Assembly: GCF_002967075.1 (NCBI RefSeq)
Contig: NZ_PUGE01000004.1
Location: forward strand, 186,001-250,000
DNA from: Corynebacterium sp. J010B-136
Lineage (GTDB): Bacteria > Actinomycetota > Actinomycetes > Mycobacteriales > Mycobacteriaceae
Length of the DNA stretch: 64,000 nt
Reading direction: 5' to 3'
Made by a program: the position numbers and the translations under genes. Positions 1-10,117 of this stretch are shown here, in pieces. Below the pieces are notes generated by a model. It did no database searches and had not been told where the DNA came from. It worked only from the letters and a program-made list of their open reading frames with translations. The first letter of the stretch is position 1. The number at the start of each line of letters is the position of its first letter.

Positions 1-2213
1 TCGATCGCGCAGTGCTCGCCTAAGGTCAATAGGCCTGTGACCGGTGGGAGTGAGTGCAAGTCAACGGATTTGCCAACTTTTACGCCCAATAGGCGCGCAT
101 ACGTCAAAACCCAGGTTGCACCTGCAATAGAGCGTGCGCCCGAGGCATCACTCCAGCGTTCTGCAGCCCAAATGCGCATGTGCACGGAGCCGCCACGTGG
201 GTAATTGCCAGGCGTAATACCGGCTGTGAGCAAGCGCGCGCCAAAAGCTCCAATAGGAATGCGGCCCAATGGGGAAGCAAAGACAAGGAGGAAGACGATG
301 ACCAGTGGCCAGGAAGTGTGCGGGGCGAAATCCACGCCGAGCGCGTCGGCAATATTAGAACCGAAGAGTAGCCAGGCTAGCCAATTGGTTGCTGCCAAAG
401 TCATTGTTGGAAGCTGCCATAAAAACTGCAGCAAACGCGTGCCGGCGCCAACGGGTTTCACGTGGCGCTTTTCCATATTTTGTGCCGAAGGCGCAGTGGC
501 ATCGATGATTTCTGCCAAAGAACCAAGGCGTGGATGATCATAGAGATCACGCACCGCAACAGTGGGGAAGCGCTCACGGATGCGGCCGACTAAAGTCGCC
601 GCCGCGAGGGAAGTACCGCCGAGGGTGAAGAAATCGGCGTCTTCGTCTTCAACGGAGACGCCCAAAACGTCAACGAAGAGCTGGGCGAGCCACTCTTCGG
701 TCTCGCTTAGACCGACTGCTTCGATACCCACACCAGGTAGTGGCCACGGCAAGGCTTTCTTATCGACCTTGCCGGAGGTACGAATCGGAAGCTCATCCAT
801 CACGCAAATGCGCGGAACCAGCGCGGCAGGCATGGTTTCAGCCAGGCGTTCTTTGGCAGCTCGGTGGTCAAAGCCTAAATCTGGGTCTTCTAAAGATACG
901 TAGCCGACAAGTACTGATTCCCCAGCGGCAGTCTTGTTGACCGCGACAGCGGAGTTGTAGACGTTCGGCAAAGCAGCGACGTTGGCTTCGACCTCACCGA
1001 GCTCAATGCGGCGGCCACCGATTTTGACTTGGTCATCGACGCGGCCGACAAAGTACAGACCATCTTCTTCCAAGCGCACGTGGTCACCGGTGCGGTAAGC
1101 ACGTTCCCATCCGACAGAAGGTAGCGGGGCGTATTTCTCCGCGTCCTTTTCGGCATCGAGATAGCGGGCAAGACCCACGCCGCCGATGACGAGCTCGCCG
1201 ACTTCCCCAGGGCGAACCGGGTTTTCCTCACTATCGATGACAACAAGGTCCCAACCATTAAGCGGCAGGCCAATGGATACGGGGTGATCTGGTTGCAGCA
1301 TGGCTGCTGAGGCGACGACCGTTGCTTCGGTTGGACCGTAGGTGTTCCACATTTCCCGGTCCGAGGTAGCTAAGCGGTTGACGAGTTCTTGAGAACATGC
1401 CTCGCCGCCGACGATAAGCAGGCGGACATTATCTAAAGCTTCTGCTGGCCACAGACCCGCCAGCGTCGGAACGGTGGAGACTACCGTGATGTCTCGGCGG
1501 ATTAGCCAAGGGCCAAGATCCATGCCAGAGCGCACCAAAGCACGTGGGGCCGGAACCAAACACGCGCCGTGCCCCCAAGCCAGCCACATTTCCTCACAAG
1601 AGGCATCGAAAGCAACGGAAAGTCCCGCGAGCACGCGGTCTTCAGGACCGAGTGGGTTATCTTGCAAAAATAAGGCTGCCTCGGCATCAACAAAGGCAGC
1701 AGCGGAGCGGTGCGTAACCGCAACGCCTTTGGGCTTGCCCGTGGAGCCAGAGGTAAAAATGATCCAGGCGGTATCTTCTAGATGCGGTTCATCTTGGTCA
1801 ACGCCGGTGGAAGGGTTGAGCTTGCGAAAGCCCTCATCGGTGAAAATACCATTGATTCCTGCTTCGCCGAAGACCATCTCGGCGCGCTCATCAGGATCGT
1901 CGGCATCGACAGGCACGTAGGCGGCACCTGCGGCAAGGGTTGCCAAAATCGCAAGGTAGAGATCGCGTTGGCCAGAGCTCATGCGGATGCCGATGTGGTC
2001 ACCGCGCATTACTCCATGCTGGCGTAAATCAGCTGCCCAGGCTTCTACATCTTGGATGAGCTCGGCGTAGGTCAAAATTTCGCCGTCATCGATGGCGGCG
2101 GCTTCGGGATACTGCGCAGCAGAAGCGCGCACTACATCCCAGAGGGTCCGAGGGGCGGGAGCTTTGTCTTGTAGGAGGTACTGGTCCGGAATAGTGGCCA
2201 GGGGGTCGCTCAT
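1..2213 (-). CDS. Pls/PosA-family nonribosomal peptide synthetase-like protein (N-terminal part; runs off window start)
   Basis: Reading the minus strand from ATG at 2213 gives about 737 residues without a stop, continuing beyond base 1. Residues about 20-500 form an amino-acid adenylation domain; core motif TSGSTGKPKG is at about 154-163. A peptidyl-carrier domain follows, with LGGTSLAA carrying the phosphopantetheine serine at about residue 535. After residue 590 come hydrophobic segments (for example LLQFLWQLPTMTLA), then sequence resembling the start of a hexapeptide acyltransferase region. Adenylation-carrier-membrane order is typical of the poly-lysine synthetase (Pls) type rather than of modular synthetases with a condensation domain. 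It begins 3 nt after the MarR stop, so the two are probably cotranscribed. Substrate and product cannot be told from this. Confidence 0.85.
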   Translation of the reverse strand, partial: MSDPLATIPDQYLLQDKAPAPRTLWDVVRASAAQYPEAAAIDDGEILTYAELIQDVEAWAADLRQHGVMRGDHIGIRMSSGQRDLYLAILATLAAGAAYVPVDADDPDERAEMVFGEAGINGIFTDEGFRKLNPSTGVDQDEPHLEDTAWIIFTSGSTGKPKGVAVTHRSAAAFVDAEAALFLQDNPLGPEDRVLAGLSVAFDASCEEMWLAWGHGACLVPAPRALVRSGMDLGPWLIRRDITVVSTVPTLAGLWPAEALDNVRLLIVGGEACSQELVNRLATSDREMWNTYGPTEATVVASAAMLQPDHPVSIGLPLNGWDLVVIDSEENPVRPGEVGELVIGGVGLARYLDAEKDAEKYAPLPSVGWERAYRTGDHVRLEEDGLYFVGRVDDQVKIGGRRIELGEVEANVAALPNVYNSAVAVNKTAAGESVLVGYVSLEDPDLGFDHRAAKERLAETMPAALVPRICVMDELPIRTSGKVDKKALPWPLPGVGIEAVGLSETEEWLAQLFVDVLGVSVEDEDADFFTLGGTSLAAATLVGRIRERFPTVAVRDLYDHPRLGSLAEIIDATAPSAQNMEKRHVKPVGAGTRLLQFLWQLPTMTLAATNWLAWLLFGSNIADALGVDFAPHTSWPLVIVFLLVFASPLGRIPIGAFGARLLTAGITPGNYPRGGSVHMRIWAAERWSDASGARSIAGATWVLTYARLLGVKVGKSVDLHSLPPVTGLLTLGEHCAI

Positions 2214-2216
2214 TTC

Positions 2217-2681
2217 TTATTGGCCCTCATCTTCTGAGTCGGCATCAATAATGACCTGCGCCAGTTTACGCAAATGCTTCAGCTGCTTCGAGGTGGAATC
2301 ATTCAAAGCCTCATCCTCAGCAGCAACAACCAGCTCGGCGAGCTCTGCTTGGGTCTTGGTGCCCTTCTTTGTGGAGGCCACAATCTGACGGCGGCGGTCT
2401 TTCGGGTCGCGCTCACGCTTGGCCCAGCCACGCTTTTCCAGAGCGTCAATCAAACGCACCATATCGGAGGCATCGATAGCTAGCGTTTCGGAAAGAAAAG
2501 ACTGGGAGGCAGCGTCTTCTTCCACCAGACAGGTGAGAACCCAGAACTCACGGATGGTGGTCTTATGCGCAGCAAGGGCAGCGTCGACGCAATCGCGGGT
2601 GCGACGGCGCAGGCGTTCTAATTGAAAAGATGGGGATTGCAGCAGTGAAGTTGGCACTGCGTGGGAATTAGTGGAACTCAT
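2217..2681 (-). CDS. MarR-family transcriptional regulator
   Basis: A 154-residue protein of normal MarR length. The central winged helix-turn-helix includes IDASDMVRLIDALEKRGW followed by the wing RERDPKDRRRQIV, the usual MarR signature. It is immediately upstream of the peptide-synthetase-like gene (3 nt gap, same strand), so it probably controls its own operon. The ligand is unknown. RosR- or oxidant-sensing MarR proteins are possible relatives; I see no cysteine beyond those in CVDA and TCLV that would argue for redox sensing. Confidence 0.85.
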   Translation of the reverse strand: MSSTNSHAVPTSLLQSPSFQLERLRRRTRDCVDAALAAHKTTIREFWVLTCLVEEDAASQSFLSETLAIDASDMVRLIDALEKRGWAKRERDPKDRRRQIVASTKKGTKTQAELAELVVAAEDEALNDSTSKQLKHLRKLAQVIIDADSEDEGQ

Positions 2682-2709
2682 AAGACGATAGTAGCGCCCC
2701 TACCATTCG

Positions 2710-2738
2710 TTGTCTAAATGATTGTGGTTGTCCACTAA
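2710..2738. promoter_or_regulatory. candidate MarR operator, repeated TTGTCYA motif
   Basis: TTGTCTAA at 2710-2717 recurs as TTGTCCACTAA at 2728-2738, 18 bases start to start, just upstream of the MarR start codon. Helical phasing near two turns suits an autoregulatory operator. The assignment to the adjacent MarR protein is inference. Confidence 0.3.
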
Positions 2739-2751
2739 TTATTTTAGGCGC

Positions 2752-3063
2752 TTAGCTGGGTGTTTCCATCGGCAAGCCCTGATCGCGCCACGCATCGGTG
2801 CCGCCGGCGACGTTGATCACATTGTCCCAACCCAAAGCATTTTCTAGGTAGCCACAGACCTGCATGGAACGTCCACCTGCTTTGCAGATGACGTAGATAT
2901 CTTTGTCCGGGTCAATTTCTTTGTAGCGTTCGGGGATATCTCCCATGGGAATGTGGATGACGCCTTGGGCGCGGTCGATTGCGTATTCGTCGTCCTCGCG
3001 GACATCGATTAGCTGTGCGTTAGCGGGAACATCTTTTGGTGATACCTCATACATGTCCACCAT
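2752..3063 (-). CDS. single-domain rhodanese-like sulfurtransferase
   Basis: A 103-residue single rhodanese domain starting MVDMYEVSP. The active-site loop CKAGGR puts the persulfide-forming cysteine at residue 60, and the family DVRE motif is near residue 20. A longer in-frame start at 3111 exists, but its extra 16 residues have no family resemblance and run into the inverted repeat at 3094-3141, so 3063 is preferred (3054 is also possible). Stand-alone domains like this transfer sulfane sulfur; the acceptor is unknown. Confidence 0.8.
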   Translation of the reverse strand: MVDMYEVSPKDVPANAQLIDVREDDEYAIDRAQGVIHIPMGDIPERYKEIDPDKDIYVICKAGGRSMQVCGYLENALGWDNVINVAGGTDAWRDQGLPMETPS

Positions 3064-3093
3064 CTTACGTTTGTTTTGCCCAGAGATCGCAAG

Positions 3094-3141
3094 ACCCGGG
3101 TAGCAATTCAACCGTTAAATAAGCGGCCGTGCTACCCGGGT
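3094..3141. repeat. 12-bp perfect inverted repeat, hairpin between ppa and rhodanese gene
   Basis: ACCCGGGTAGCA at 3094-3105 is repeated inverted as TGCTACCCGGGT at 3130-3141, with a 24-nt loop. It lies downstream of ppa and upstream of the rhodanese start on the minus strand. It could act as a ppa terminator, although no clear T-tract follows. Confidence 0.6.
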
Positions 3142-3142
3142 G

Positions 3143-3162
3143 CAAAGTAAGTACTTACTTTG
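3143..3162. repeat. 20-bp perfect palindrome
   Basis: CAAAGTAAGTACTTACTTTG equals its own reverse complement. It sits 13 bases beyond the ppa stop codon, beside the CCCGGG hairpin. It may be the inner part of a terminator or a dimeric-protein binding site. Confidence 0.7.
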
Positions 3163-3175
3163 TAGATGTTTGCGA

Positions 3176-3652
3176 CTAGTTACCGAAGCGCTCGATGGCT
3201 TCCTTGTGGATTTCTTCTGCTTCAGCCTTGTCGCCCCAGCCGGAACCGGTTACTTCCTTGTTTGGCTCCAGGTCCTTGTAGCGGGTGAAGAAGTGCTCGA
3301 TTTCATCCTTGATGTGCTGCTCAACATCGCCGATGTCCTGGTAGCGCTCGGAACGTGGGTCGTCGACAACGCACAGCAACTTGTCGTCTCCGCCAGCTTC
3401 ATCGGTCATCTTGAAGACGCCGAGGATGCGAGCCTTCACAACTACACCTGGGAAGACGGACTCTGGCAGCAGAACCAGTGCGTCTAGTGGGTCGCCGTCT
3501 TCGCCCAAGGTGTGGTCAATGAAGCCATAGTCTGCTGGGTAAGCCATTGGGGTAAACAGGTAACGATCAAGGTAGACCTTGCCGGTTTCATGATCGATTT
3601 CGTACTTATTACGCGAACCCTTTGGGATTTCAATGGTTACTTCAACGCTCAC
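3176..3652 (-). CDS. ppa: inorganic pyrophosphatase (family I)
   Basis: A 158-residue soluble enzyme that hydrolyses pyrophosphate to phosphate and so pulls biosynthetic reactions forward. The metal-binding signature DGDPLD is at residues 52-57, preceded by YPADYGFID, and length matches bacterial family I enzymes. The start is GTG at 3652, preceded on the minus strand by AAGGAAAGGA. It is divergent from dacB, the usual corynebacterial arrangement. Confidence 0.95.
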   Translation of the reverse strand: MSVEVTIEIPKGSRNKYEIDHETGKVYLDRYLFTPMAYPADYGFIDHTLGEDGDPLDALVLLPESVFPGVVVKARILGVFKMTDEAGGDDKLLCVVDDPRSERYQDIGDVEQHIKDEIEHFFTRYKDLEPNKEVTGSGWGDKAEAEEIHKEAIERFGN

Positions 3653-3798
3653 GATTGACGCGTCCTTTCCTTAACTAACGGTGTAATTTCCCAGTGAGCT
3701 ACCCATGCTGGTCGCTCACGTATTGCGGGAGGAGATAGTACGAGCCATAGTCTACCTTTTGCCGCCCCGTGAGTTGCCGCGCGCTAGGCTAAAGGGCG

Positions 3799-5094
3799 AT
3801 GAAAGCTAAACACGTCGCCTGGATTGCAGTAACAGTTGTCACCGCCGCAGCTGTCGGTTCGACCGCGGCGCTGGGAGTTGCTGTGCATCAGGAGTACAGC
3901 GAGCTGGATCATGGCCAGGCTCCGCAGCCGCCCGAGGTAAGTCAGTTGGTGCAGCCGCAACAGCCACAAGCGGTGGATACCGCGGATATGCCCGCGCGTT
4001 TAGATGAGATGGCACAAAGCCCAGCGCTGCCGACCTTGGGCGCACAAGTCATCAACACCTCAACGGGGGAAGTGCTGTGGGAGCATGATGCTAAAGAGGC
4101 GTTGATTCCAGCATCGTCAACCAAGGTCTTAACCGCGGCAGCTGCCGCATTGCTTATCGATGACAACGAGAAGCTGAAAACCGAAGTCCTGCGCGCTCCG
4201 GGCAGTAACACGGTGGTTATTAAAGCTGCCGGCGATGTATGGATGACTACTGAGCAAATGGATGAGCTGGCTGAAGAGATTCAGGCCAGCGGTGAAGGTG
4301 CAGACAGTATAGATACGGTCTTGATTGATACCAGCATTTGGTCCGGCGATGACCAAGCGCCTGGCTGGGATCCGACCAATGTGGACGGCGGCTTTGTAGC
4401 ACCTATGCAGCCAGCGATGTTGTACGGCGGTCGCTTAGGCGATACGGAAGGTGATGTGCCGCGCTCACATACTCCAGCTGTGGATGTGGCCAGCGCACTC
4501 GCTGAGCGTATCGATGCCCCCAATGTTGGCACCGGCGAAGTCCCCGAGGGGGCTGAACCTATTGCTGCCGTGGAATCCGAACCTTTTGGCATTCGCGCAG
4601 AGCAGATGATGAAACATTCCGACAATGTCATGGCTGAAGCTATCGCTCGGGAGCTTGCTCTGGCCGCTGGTGCTGAGCCGAGCTTTGAGGGTGCAACCAA
4701 AGCAACCTTAAAGACTCTTTCGGATGCTTCCTTCAATACTGAGGGCATCACGATTAAGGACAATTCGGGGCTGTCGGAAGATAACCGCATCACCGCGGAC
4801 TTGCTCACGCACATCATTGCTGATGCTGCTAGCAATGAACCGCTGCGAGAAGTACTGGGATATCTTCCCGTGGCAGGCGGTGAAGGCACCTTGGCTGACC
4901 GCTACGCAGACCTATCGGGTAAAGGTTTTGTGCGCGCAAAGACTGGCACTTTGACGGGAGTATCAGCACTAAGTGGAACCGCTCTGGGTGAATCCGGCAC
5001 AGTGTATGCCTTTACCTTCTTAGTCAATGATGGCGATATCTTAGGTGCTCGTCAGGCTCAAGATGCCATGGCGAGTGTGCTGCGGGAGTACTAA
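3799..5094 (+). CDS. dacB: D-alanyl-D-alanine carboxypeptidase/endopeptidase (PBP4 type, S13)
   Basis: A 431-residue exported penicillin-binding protein that trims peptide stems and cross-links of peptidoglycan. Residues about 5-30 form a signal or anchor helix. Catalytic motifs are SSTK (Ser106-Lys109), SDN at 274-276 and KTG at 381-383, the ordered triad of peptidase family S13. It is shorter than the E. coli enzyme (477 residues), as is usual in actinobacteria. It heads a plus-strand run; tilS begins 4 nt after its stop, which suggests coupling. Confidence 0.92.
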   Translation: MKAKHVAWIAVTVVTAAAVGSTAALGVAVHQEYSELDHGQAPQPPEVSQLVQPQQPQAVDTADMPARLDEMAQSPALPTLGAQVINTSTGEVLWEHDAKEALIPASSTKVLTAAAAALLIDDNEKLKTEVLRAPGSNTVVIKAAGDVWMTTEQMDELAEEIQASGEGADSIDTVLIDTSIWSGDDQAPGWDPTNVDGGFVAPMQPAMLYGGRLGDTEGDVPRSHTPAVDVASALAERIDAPNVGTGEVPEGAEPIAAVESEPFGIRAEQMMKHSDNVMAEAIARELALAAGAEPSFEGATKATLKTLSDASFNTEGITIKDNSGLSEDNRITADLLTHIIADAASNEPLREVLGYLPVAGGEGTLADRYADLSGKGFVRAKTGTLTGVSALSGTALGESGTVYAFTFLVNDGDILGARQAQDAMASVLREY

Positions 5095-5098
5095 GAAC

Positions 5099-6178
5099 GT
5101 GTCTAGCGCACCTTTTTGGCCCCGGAAATCCCCGCACTTTCTGCAAGTGCGCGTCGCAGTCCGGCGTAGCCTTGAAGATTTGGGATACCCCGAGGTCGTG
5201 TGCGTCGGACTCTCCGGCGGCGCAGATTCTTTAGCGCTGTGTGCAGCCCTTTGTGCTGAAACCCGTGAAAGAGATACGAGGGTTCTCGCTCTGTGCATCG
5301 ATCATGGACTGCAGGAAGGATCACGTGAGGTCGCAGAAGCCGCTGCCGCCCAGGCGCGACGCTGGGGTGCCAAGGCACTGGTGATTCCAGTGCACGTTGC
5401 ACCTGCTGCTGCCGATGGTATGGAAGCCGAAGCGCGCCGGGTTCGCTACGCGGCGTTTTCGGAATCCTCAAACGCCGTGCGGTCTGATCAATCCACTGGG
5501 GATGACTTGTCTATGGGGGATGAGCGTTTAGCGAATCCCCCTGTTTTTGTCGCGCACACCGCTGAAGATCAAGCCGAGACGCTGCTTTTAAGTGCGCTGC
5601 GCGGGCGTGCCAGGGCCATGTCTTATGAAACCGAGATTGAAGGCGCGCGCATTGTGCGCCCGCTGCTGCAGATTCGTCGGGCCAATACTCAAGGCGCCTG
5701 TGCTGAACTGGAAGTGGAAGCTTGGCAGGATCCGCACAATGAGCGCGAGGATTTTCGTCGCGTGGCCATGCGCAAGCAGATTTTGCCAATGCTCTCAGAG
5801 ATCATCGGCGGAGACGCCATCGCGCCTTTGGCCGCAGCGGGAGATGATATCGCCGCCGATGAAGATTTCTTTGCCACCGTGATTTCAGAGTATGAAAAAG
5901 GTGGTGGAAAAAGCATCGAAAAGAGCGAAGAGCTGGACTGCAACAACCTGAGCGCCCTTGCCCAACCTGTAAGAAAGCGAATAATTGCCCGCTGGTTAGT
6001 TGCCAAAGATATCTTCGTTTCGCGCGCCGGGCTCGCAGCAATTGACGCTTTATGCAGCGCCTGGAGCGGACAAGGCGGTGTAGCCGTGGGTGATGCGCAC
6101 GCGAAAAACCCGGATAGTAGGTTGGAAGTCGTGCGAGATGGTGGCAAACTGAGACTATTGCGTTCTAACGCACCCTAA
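5099..6178 (+). CDS. tilS: tRNA(Ile)-lysidine synthase
   Basis: Makes lysidine at C34 of the CAU-anticodon tRNA-Ile from lysine and ATP, an essential decoding modification. The PP-loop motif SGGADS is at residues 39-44 of the 359-residue product. GTG at 5099 is chosen because it follows the dacB stop closely, has GGGAG upstream and gives a family-like N-terminus (SSAPFWP); a longer frame from 5045 would overlap dacB. Position between dacB and hpt is standard in Corynebacterium and Mycobacterium. Confidence 0.93.
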   Translation: MSSAPFWPRKSPHFLQVRVAVRRSLEDLGYPEVVCVGLSGGADSLALCAALCAETRERDTRVLALCIDHGLQEGSREVAEAAAAQARRWGAKALVIPVHVAPAAADGMEAEARRVRYAAFSESSNAVRSDQSTGDDLSMGDERLANPPVFVAHTAEDQAETLLLSALRGRARAMSYETEIEGARIVRPLLQIRRANTQGACAELEVEAWQDPHNEREDFRRVAMRKQILPMLSEIIGGDAIAPLAAAGDDIAADEDFFATVISEYEKGGGKSIEKSEELDCNNLSALAQPVRKRIIARWLVAKDIFVSRAGLAAIDALCSAWSGQGGVAVGDAHAKNPDSRLEVVRDGGKLRLLRSNAP

Positions 6179-6222
6179 GCCACCTTAAAGGTCCTAAAAC
6201 CGGCTCATTAGAAAGGGCGACC

Positions 6223-6831
6223 ATGGCTCACAATGAAACTGCGCTAGTAGAATCCAAAGACTTTAACGTCCCACCACACCGTTATGGCAACGACGTTGAA
6301 TCAGTCCTGATTAGCGAGGAGAACCTCCAAGCAAGAATCCAGGAGCTCGCGGACAAAGTCTCCAAAGACTACGCAGATGCAGAAGAGGACCTGCTGCTCA
6401 TCTGCGTACTCAAGGGCGCAGTTTACTTCCTCACCGACTTTGCGCGCGCACTGTCTATCCCGTCCCAGATTGAGTTCATGGCTGTTTCCTCTTATGGAAA
6501 CTCCACCTCATCGTCTGGCGTCGTGCGAATTTTGAAGGACCTGGACCGCGAGATTGAAAACCGCGATGTGCTCATCGTGGAAGACATCATTGACTCCGGC
6601 CTGACCCTGTCCTGGTTGCTGCGCAACCTCAAAGGCCGTCACCCGAAGTCTTTGGAAGTTATTACTTTGCTGCGTAAGCCAGAAGTAGTCACCGCCAAGA
6701 TTGACCTTTATGACGTGGGCTTTGACATCCCTAATGAATTCGCCATCGGCTACGGCCTGGACTATGCAGAGCGCTACCGCGACCTGCCATACATTGGCAC
6801 TTTGCACCCAGACGTTTACTCCAACCACTAA
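6223..6831 (+). CDS. hpt: hypoxanthine phosphoribosyltransferase
   Basis: A 202-residue purine-salvage enzyme that joins hypoxanthine or guanine to PRPP. The PRPP-binding loop [13 protein letters not shown] starts near residue 117. The N-terminal 20 residues are slightly longer than in E. coli Hpt, as seen in actinobacteria. The ATG is preceded by GAAAGG. It sits directly upstream of ftsH, the common bacterial tilS-hpt-ftsH arrangement. Confidence 0.95.
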   Translation: MAHNETALVESKDFNVPPHRYGNDVESVLISEENLQARIQELADKVSKDYADAEEDLLLICVLKGAVYFLTDFARALSIPSQIEFMAVSSYGNSTSSSGVVRILKDLDREIENRDVLIVEDIIDSGLTLSWLLRNLKGRHPKSLEVITLLRKPEVVTAKIDLYDVGFDIPNEFAIGYGLDYAERYRDLPYIGTLHPDVYSNH

Positions 6832-6844
6832 ACTGTAACGCTTG

Positions 6845-9385
6845 ATGAAAAACTCTTCTTGGATTAAATACGGTGGCATCGCTGCAGTCGTACTTGTAGC
6901 GCTGTACATCTTCACCTTCTTTTCTGACGACACCCGCTCTTTCATGCGGGTGGATACCTCAATCGCTATTGAGCAGCTCAACAACCAAAACGTTGAGGAA
7001 GCTCAAATCGACGACCGCGAACAACAACTTCGCCTGACCTTGCGCGAACCGATCACGGTCGAAGAGCAAGAAGGCGTCGAAGAAGTCATCGCGAAGTATC
7101 CAGCGCGGACCTCGCCAGAAATCTTTGACTCCGTGCGCAATTCTGGTGCTGAAAATTACCAGACCAACGTCACGCAAGACTCGATCTTCATGTCGATGTT
7201 CTCGTTCTTGCTGCCGATGTTGATCCTGTTTGCGGTGCTGTTCTGGTTCATGTCGCGCATGCAATCGGGTGCCGGCGGAATGTTCGGTATCGGCGGTTCC
7301 AAGGCCAAGGAACTGACCAAGGACATGCCGACCAACACCTTTGAGGATGTTGCCGGCGCTGATGAAGCAGTCGATGAACTGCAAGAAATCAAGGACTTCC
7401 TTGAAGACCCAACGCGCTATCACGAACTCGGCGCAAAGATTCCACGCGGCGTGCTGCTCTACGGCCCTCCGGGTACAGGTAAGACCTTGCTCGCTCGCGC
7501 GGTTGCGGGCGAGGCAGGCGTTCCTTTCTACTCCATCTCCGGCTCGGACTTCGTAGAAATGTTCGTCGGTGTTGGTGCCTCGCGCGTGCGTGACCTGTTT
7601 AAGCAGGCCAAGGAAAATAGCCCTTGTATCATCTTCGTCGACGAGATCGACGCGGTTGGTCGCCAGCGTGGCTCCGGCACGGGTGGCGGACACGATGAGC
7701 GCGAGCAAACCCTTAACCAGCTGCTGGTTGAAATGGACGGCTTTGGCGACCGCGAAGGGGTTATCCTCATCGCTGCTACTAACCGTCCTGATATTTTGGA
7801 CCCTGCGCTGTTGCGCCCTGGCCGCTTTGACCGTCAGATCCCTGTCACCCCACCTGACTTGGCTGGCCGTGAACAGATTCTGCGCGTGCACTCGAAGAAC
7901 AAGCCTTTGGCTAAAGACGTCGACGTCACCCAGCTGGCCAAGCGCACCGCCGGTATGTCCGGTGCGGACCTTGCCAACGTGCTCAATGAAGCAGCGTTGT
8001 TGACCGCGCGTATTGGCGGCAACGTGATTACTGCTGACGCACTGGAAGAAGCCACCGACCGCGTCGTTGGCGGACCACGCCGTCAGTCCAAGGTGATCTC
8101 TGAGCAGGAAAAGAAGATCACCGCCTACCACGAAGGCGGACATACCCTGTCCGCGTGGGCACTGAAGGATATTGAGCGCGTCTACAAGGTGACCATCTTG
8201 GCGCGTGGTCGCACCGGTGGCCATGCGATGACCGCGCAAGAAGACGACAAGGGCATGTACACCCGCGATGAACTTTTCGCGCGTCTGATCTTCGCCATGG
8301 GTGGCCGTGCTGCCGAAGAGCTCGTCTTTGGTACGCCAACCACAGGTGCATCTTCTGATATTGAGCAAGCCACCAAGATTGCTCGCGCCATGATTACCGA
8401 ATACGGCTTTAGCCCGGAATTGGGCACCGTGAAATACGGTCAAGAACAAGGCGACCCAATGTCGTACATGGGCGGCGGCGGAGTGTTGGAATACTCCGAT
8501 GCTGTTGCGGCGAAGATCGATGGCCAGATCTCCTATCTTCTGGACTCTGCACACCAGCAGGCCTATGACATTTTGGCCGAGCACCGTGACTACCTGGATT
8601 CTCTGGCAGAAGCCCTGCTGGAAAAGGAAACCCTGCGTCGACCTGACCTGGAAGCACTTTTCGATGGCATCGAGCCACGCGAATTGCATGAGGTATTCCC
8701 GGGCGAAAGCGTGCGCTTCCCAGCCCAAGCAGGCCGCGAACCAGTGAAAACCCCAGTGGAGATTGCCATCGAGCGCGGCGAAGAGCCACCACGCCGCTTT
8801 ACCTTGTTGGATGCATCGCGCCAGGCGCGTGAACGCCGTCTAGCTCTGGAAGAAGCTGCAGAAAACTCCGGCAATGAATCCGATGCTGACAAGGATTCGC
8901 AGGACAAGACTGCCAATGAACCAGAGATTGGCTTTAACTTTGGCCAGCACGCCGGTGACTGGACTGAAGAAGGCTTTAAGCCAGCAAAACCTCAGAAGCC
9001 ATCGTTTGCGATGTCGGAACCAAAGGATCACGCCGAAACCGCCCCGAAGCCTTCCTTCGCGATGTCTGAGCCGAAGGACTCGACTCCTGAAGACTCGAAA
9101 CCAGAAGCCCCGAAGCAGAAGGCAGAGGACAAGCCTGCTGAGCGCCAGTCGGTCAAGGAGGAGCCTGCGGAAGCTGAGAAGAAATCTGAGCGTCGTCCAA
9201 GTGAAGATGACACGACAGAGATTCCGATTGGCCGCCACCACAAGCCGCCGATGAGCGATGACGAGGGCTGGCAGTCCCCAGGTTTTAACAACCGCGATGC
9301 CGCCCGTAACCCTTATGCACCACAGCCTGAGGCTAAGCAACCGGAGGAAGGCAAAGACCGCCACCCCGGTGAAGATAATTACTAG
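6845..9385 (+). CDS. ftsH: ATP-dependent zinc metalloprotease FtsH with long disordered C-terminal tail
   Basis: A membrane-anchored AAA+ protease that degrades membrane and regulatory proteins. Two transmembrane helices (about residues 7-26 and 115-135) flank an extracytoplasmic segment. Walker A GPPGTGKT is at 207-214, Walker B IIFVDEID at about 262-269 and the zinc motif HEGGH at 429-433. The product is 846 residues against about 640 in E. coli. Roughly 200 extra C-terminal residues are charged and Pro/Lys/Glu-rich, and contain a duplicated segment, [11 protein letters not shown], near residues 717 and 734. ATG 6845 is preferred to the TTG directly before it. Confidence 0.95.
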   Translation: MKNSSWIKYGGIAAVVLVALYIFTFFSDDTRSFMRVDTSIAIEQLNNQNVEEAQIDDREQQLRLTLREPITVEEQEGVEEVIAKYPARTSPEIFDSVRNSGAENYQTNVTQDSIFMSMFSFLLPMLILFAVLFWFMSRMQSGAGGMFGIGGSKAKELTKDMPTNTFEDVAGADEAVDELQEIKDFLEDPTRYHELGAKIPRGVLLYGPPGTGKTLLARAVAGEAGVPFYSISGSDFVEMFVGVGASRVRDLFKQAKENSPCIIFVDEIDAVGRQRGSGTGGGHDEREQTLNQLLVEMDGFGDREGVILIAATNRPDILDPALLRPGRFDRQIPVTPPDLAGREQILRVHSKNKPLAKDVDVTQLAKRTAGMSGADLANVLNEAALLTARIGGNVITADALEEATDRVVGGPRRQSKVISEQEKKITAYHEGGHTLSAWALKDIERVYKVTILARGRTGGHAMTAQEDDKGMYTRDELFARLIFAMGGRAAEELVFGTPTTGASSDIEQATKIARAMITEYGFSPELGTVKYGQEQGDPMSYMGGGGVLEYSDAVAAKIDGQISYLLDSAHQQAYDILAEHRDYLDSLAEALLEKETLRRPDLEALFDGIEPRELHEVFPGESVRFPAQAGREPVKTPVEIAIERGEEPPRRFTLLDASRQARERRLALEEAAENSGNESDADKDSQDKTANEPEIGFNFGQHAGDWTEEGFKPAKPQKPSFAMSEPKDHAETAPKPSFAMSEPKDSTPEDSKPEAPKQKAEDKPAERQSVKEEPAEAEKKSERRPSEDDTTEIPIGRHHKPPMSDDEGWQSPGFNNRDAARNPYAPQPEAKQPEEGKDRHPGEDNY

Positions 9386-9399
9386 GGGAATTTAGCTGT

Positions 9400-9429
9400 G
9401 TGCTTCCCGAGCATTAGCGTGGGAAGCAC
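9400..9429. repeat. hairpin between ftsH and folE
   Basis: GTGCTTCCC (9400-9408) pairs with GGGAAGCAC (9421-9429) around a 12-nt loop. No continuous T-tract follows immediately (GTTTTTAAA begins about 10 nt later). It may be a weak terminator or an RNA-processing site separating ftsH from the folate genes. Confidence 0.5.
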
Positions 9430-9465
9430 CAAGAAAAGTTTTTAAACACAAGGAAATCCGACATT

Positions 9466-10059
9466 ATGAGTGAAAGCTTGATTCCAGCCCGCGCACCTTT
9501 TGACCAGGAGCGTGCTGAAGCAGCAATTCGCGAACTGCTGATTGCAGTTGGTGAAGACCCTGACCGCGAGGGCCTTTTAGAAACCCCCGCCCGAGTTGCG
9601 CGCTCATATGCGGAAATCTTTGCCGGTTTGCACACCGATCCCACCGAAGTGCTGCACAAGACCTTCGATGAGAATCACCAGGAGCTAGTGCTAGTTCGTG
9701 ATATCCCTATTTACTCCACCTGTGAGCACCATCTGGTGCCGTTTTACGGCGTTGCCCACATCGGATACATTCCGGGCAAGGAAGGCAATGTCACAGGTCT
9801 TTCGAAGCTGGCTCGCTTGGCCGATGGCTTTGCCAAGCGCCCGCAGGTCCAAGAGCGCCTGACGCGACAGATCGCTGATGCATTAACGGAGACTCTGCAT
9901 GCGCAGTCTGTCATCGTGGTCATTGAGTGCGAGCACCTGTGCATGGGCATGCGTGGAGTGAAAAAGCCTGGCTCTGTGACAACAACATCGGCTGTCCGCG
10001 GTGGGTTTAAGACCAACGCTGCATCCCGCGCTGAGGTCTTAAGCCTCATTCGCAGCTAA
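9466..10059 (+). CDS. folE: GTP cyclohydrolase I
   Basis: First enzyme of folate synthesis, turning GTP into dihydroneopterin triphosphate. The 197-residue sequence has the zinc site [10 protein letters not shown] (Cys86, His89 region) and the later conserved [12 protein letters not shown] with the second cysteine ligand. Start ATG follows ACAAGGAAATCC. It leads the folE-folP-folB-folK cluster. Confidence 0.95.
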   Translation: MSESLIPARAPFDQERAEAAIRELLIAVGEDPDREGLLETPARVARSYAEIFAGLHTDPTEVLHKTFDENHQELVLVRDIPIYSTCEHHLVPFYGVAHIGYIPGKEGNVTGLSKLARLADGFAKRPQVQERLTRQIADALTETLHAQSVIVVIECEHLCMGMRGVKKPGSVTTTSAVRGGFKTNAASRAEVLSLIRS

Positions 10060-10117
10060 AGACTACAAGCCGCAGGTGTCCTAGCTGGCCGTCCCTATCT
10101 TGAAAAGAGCAATCAAT

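Noticed and set aside
4281..4889. 202-codon minus-strand frame opposite dacB
   Set aside because: Antisense Ser/Ala-rich shadow of dacB covering its catalytic region.
6959..8728. 589-codon minus-strand open frame opposite ftsH
   Set aside because: Exactly antisense to the conserved AAA and protease domains; composition is a shadow of ftsH codon bias and matches no family.
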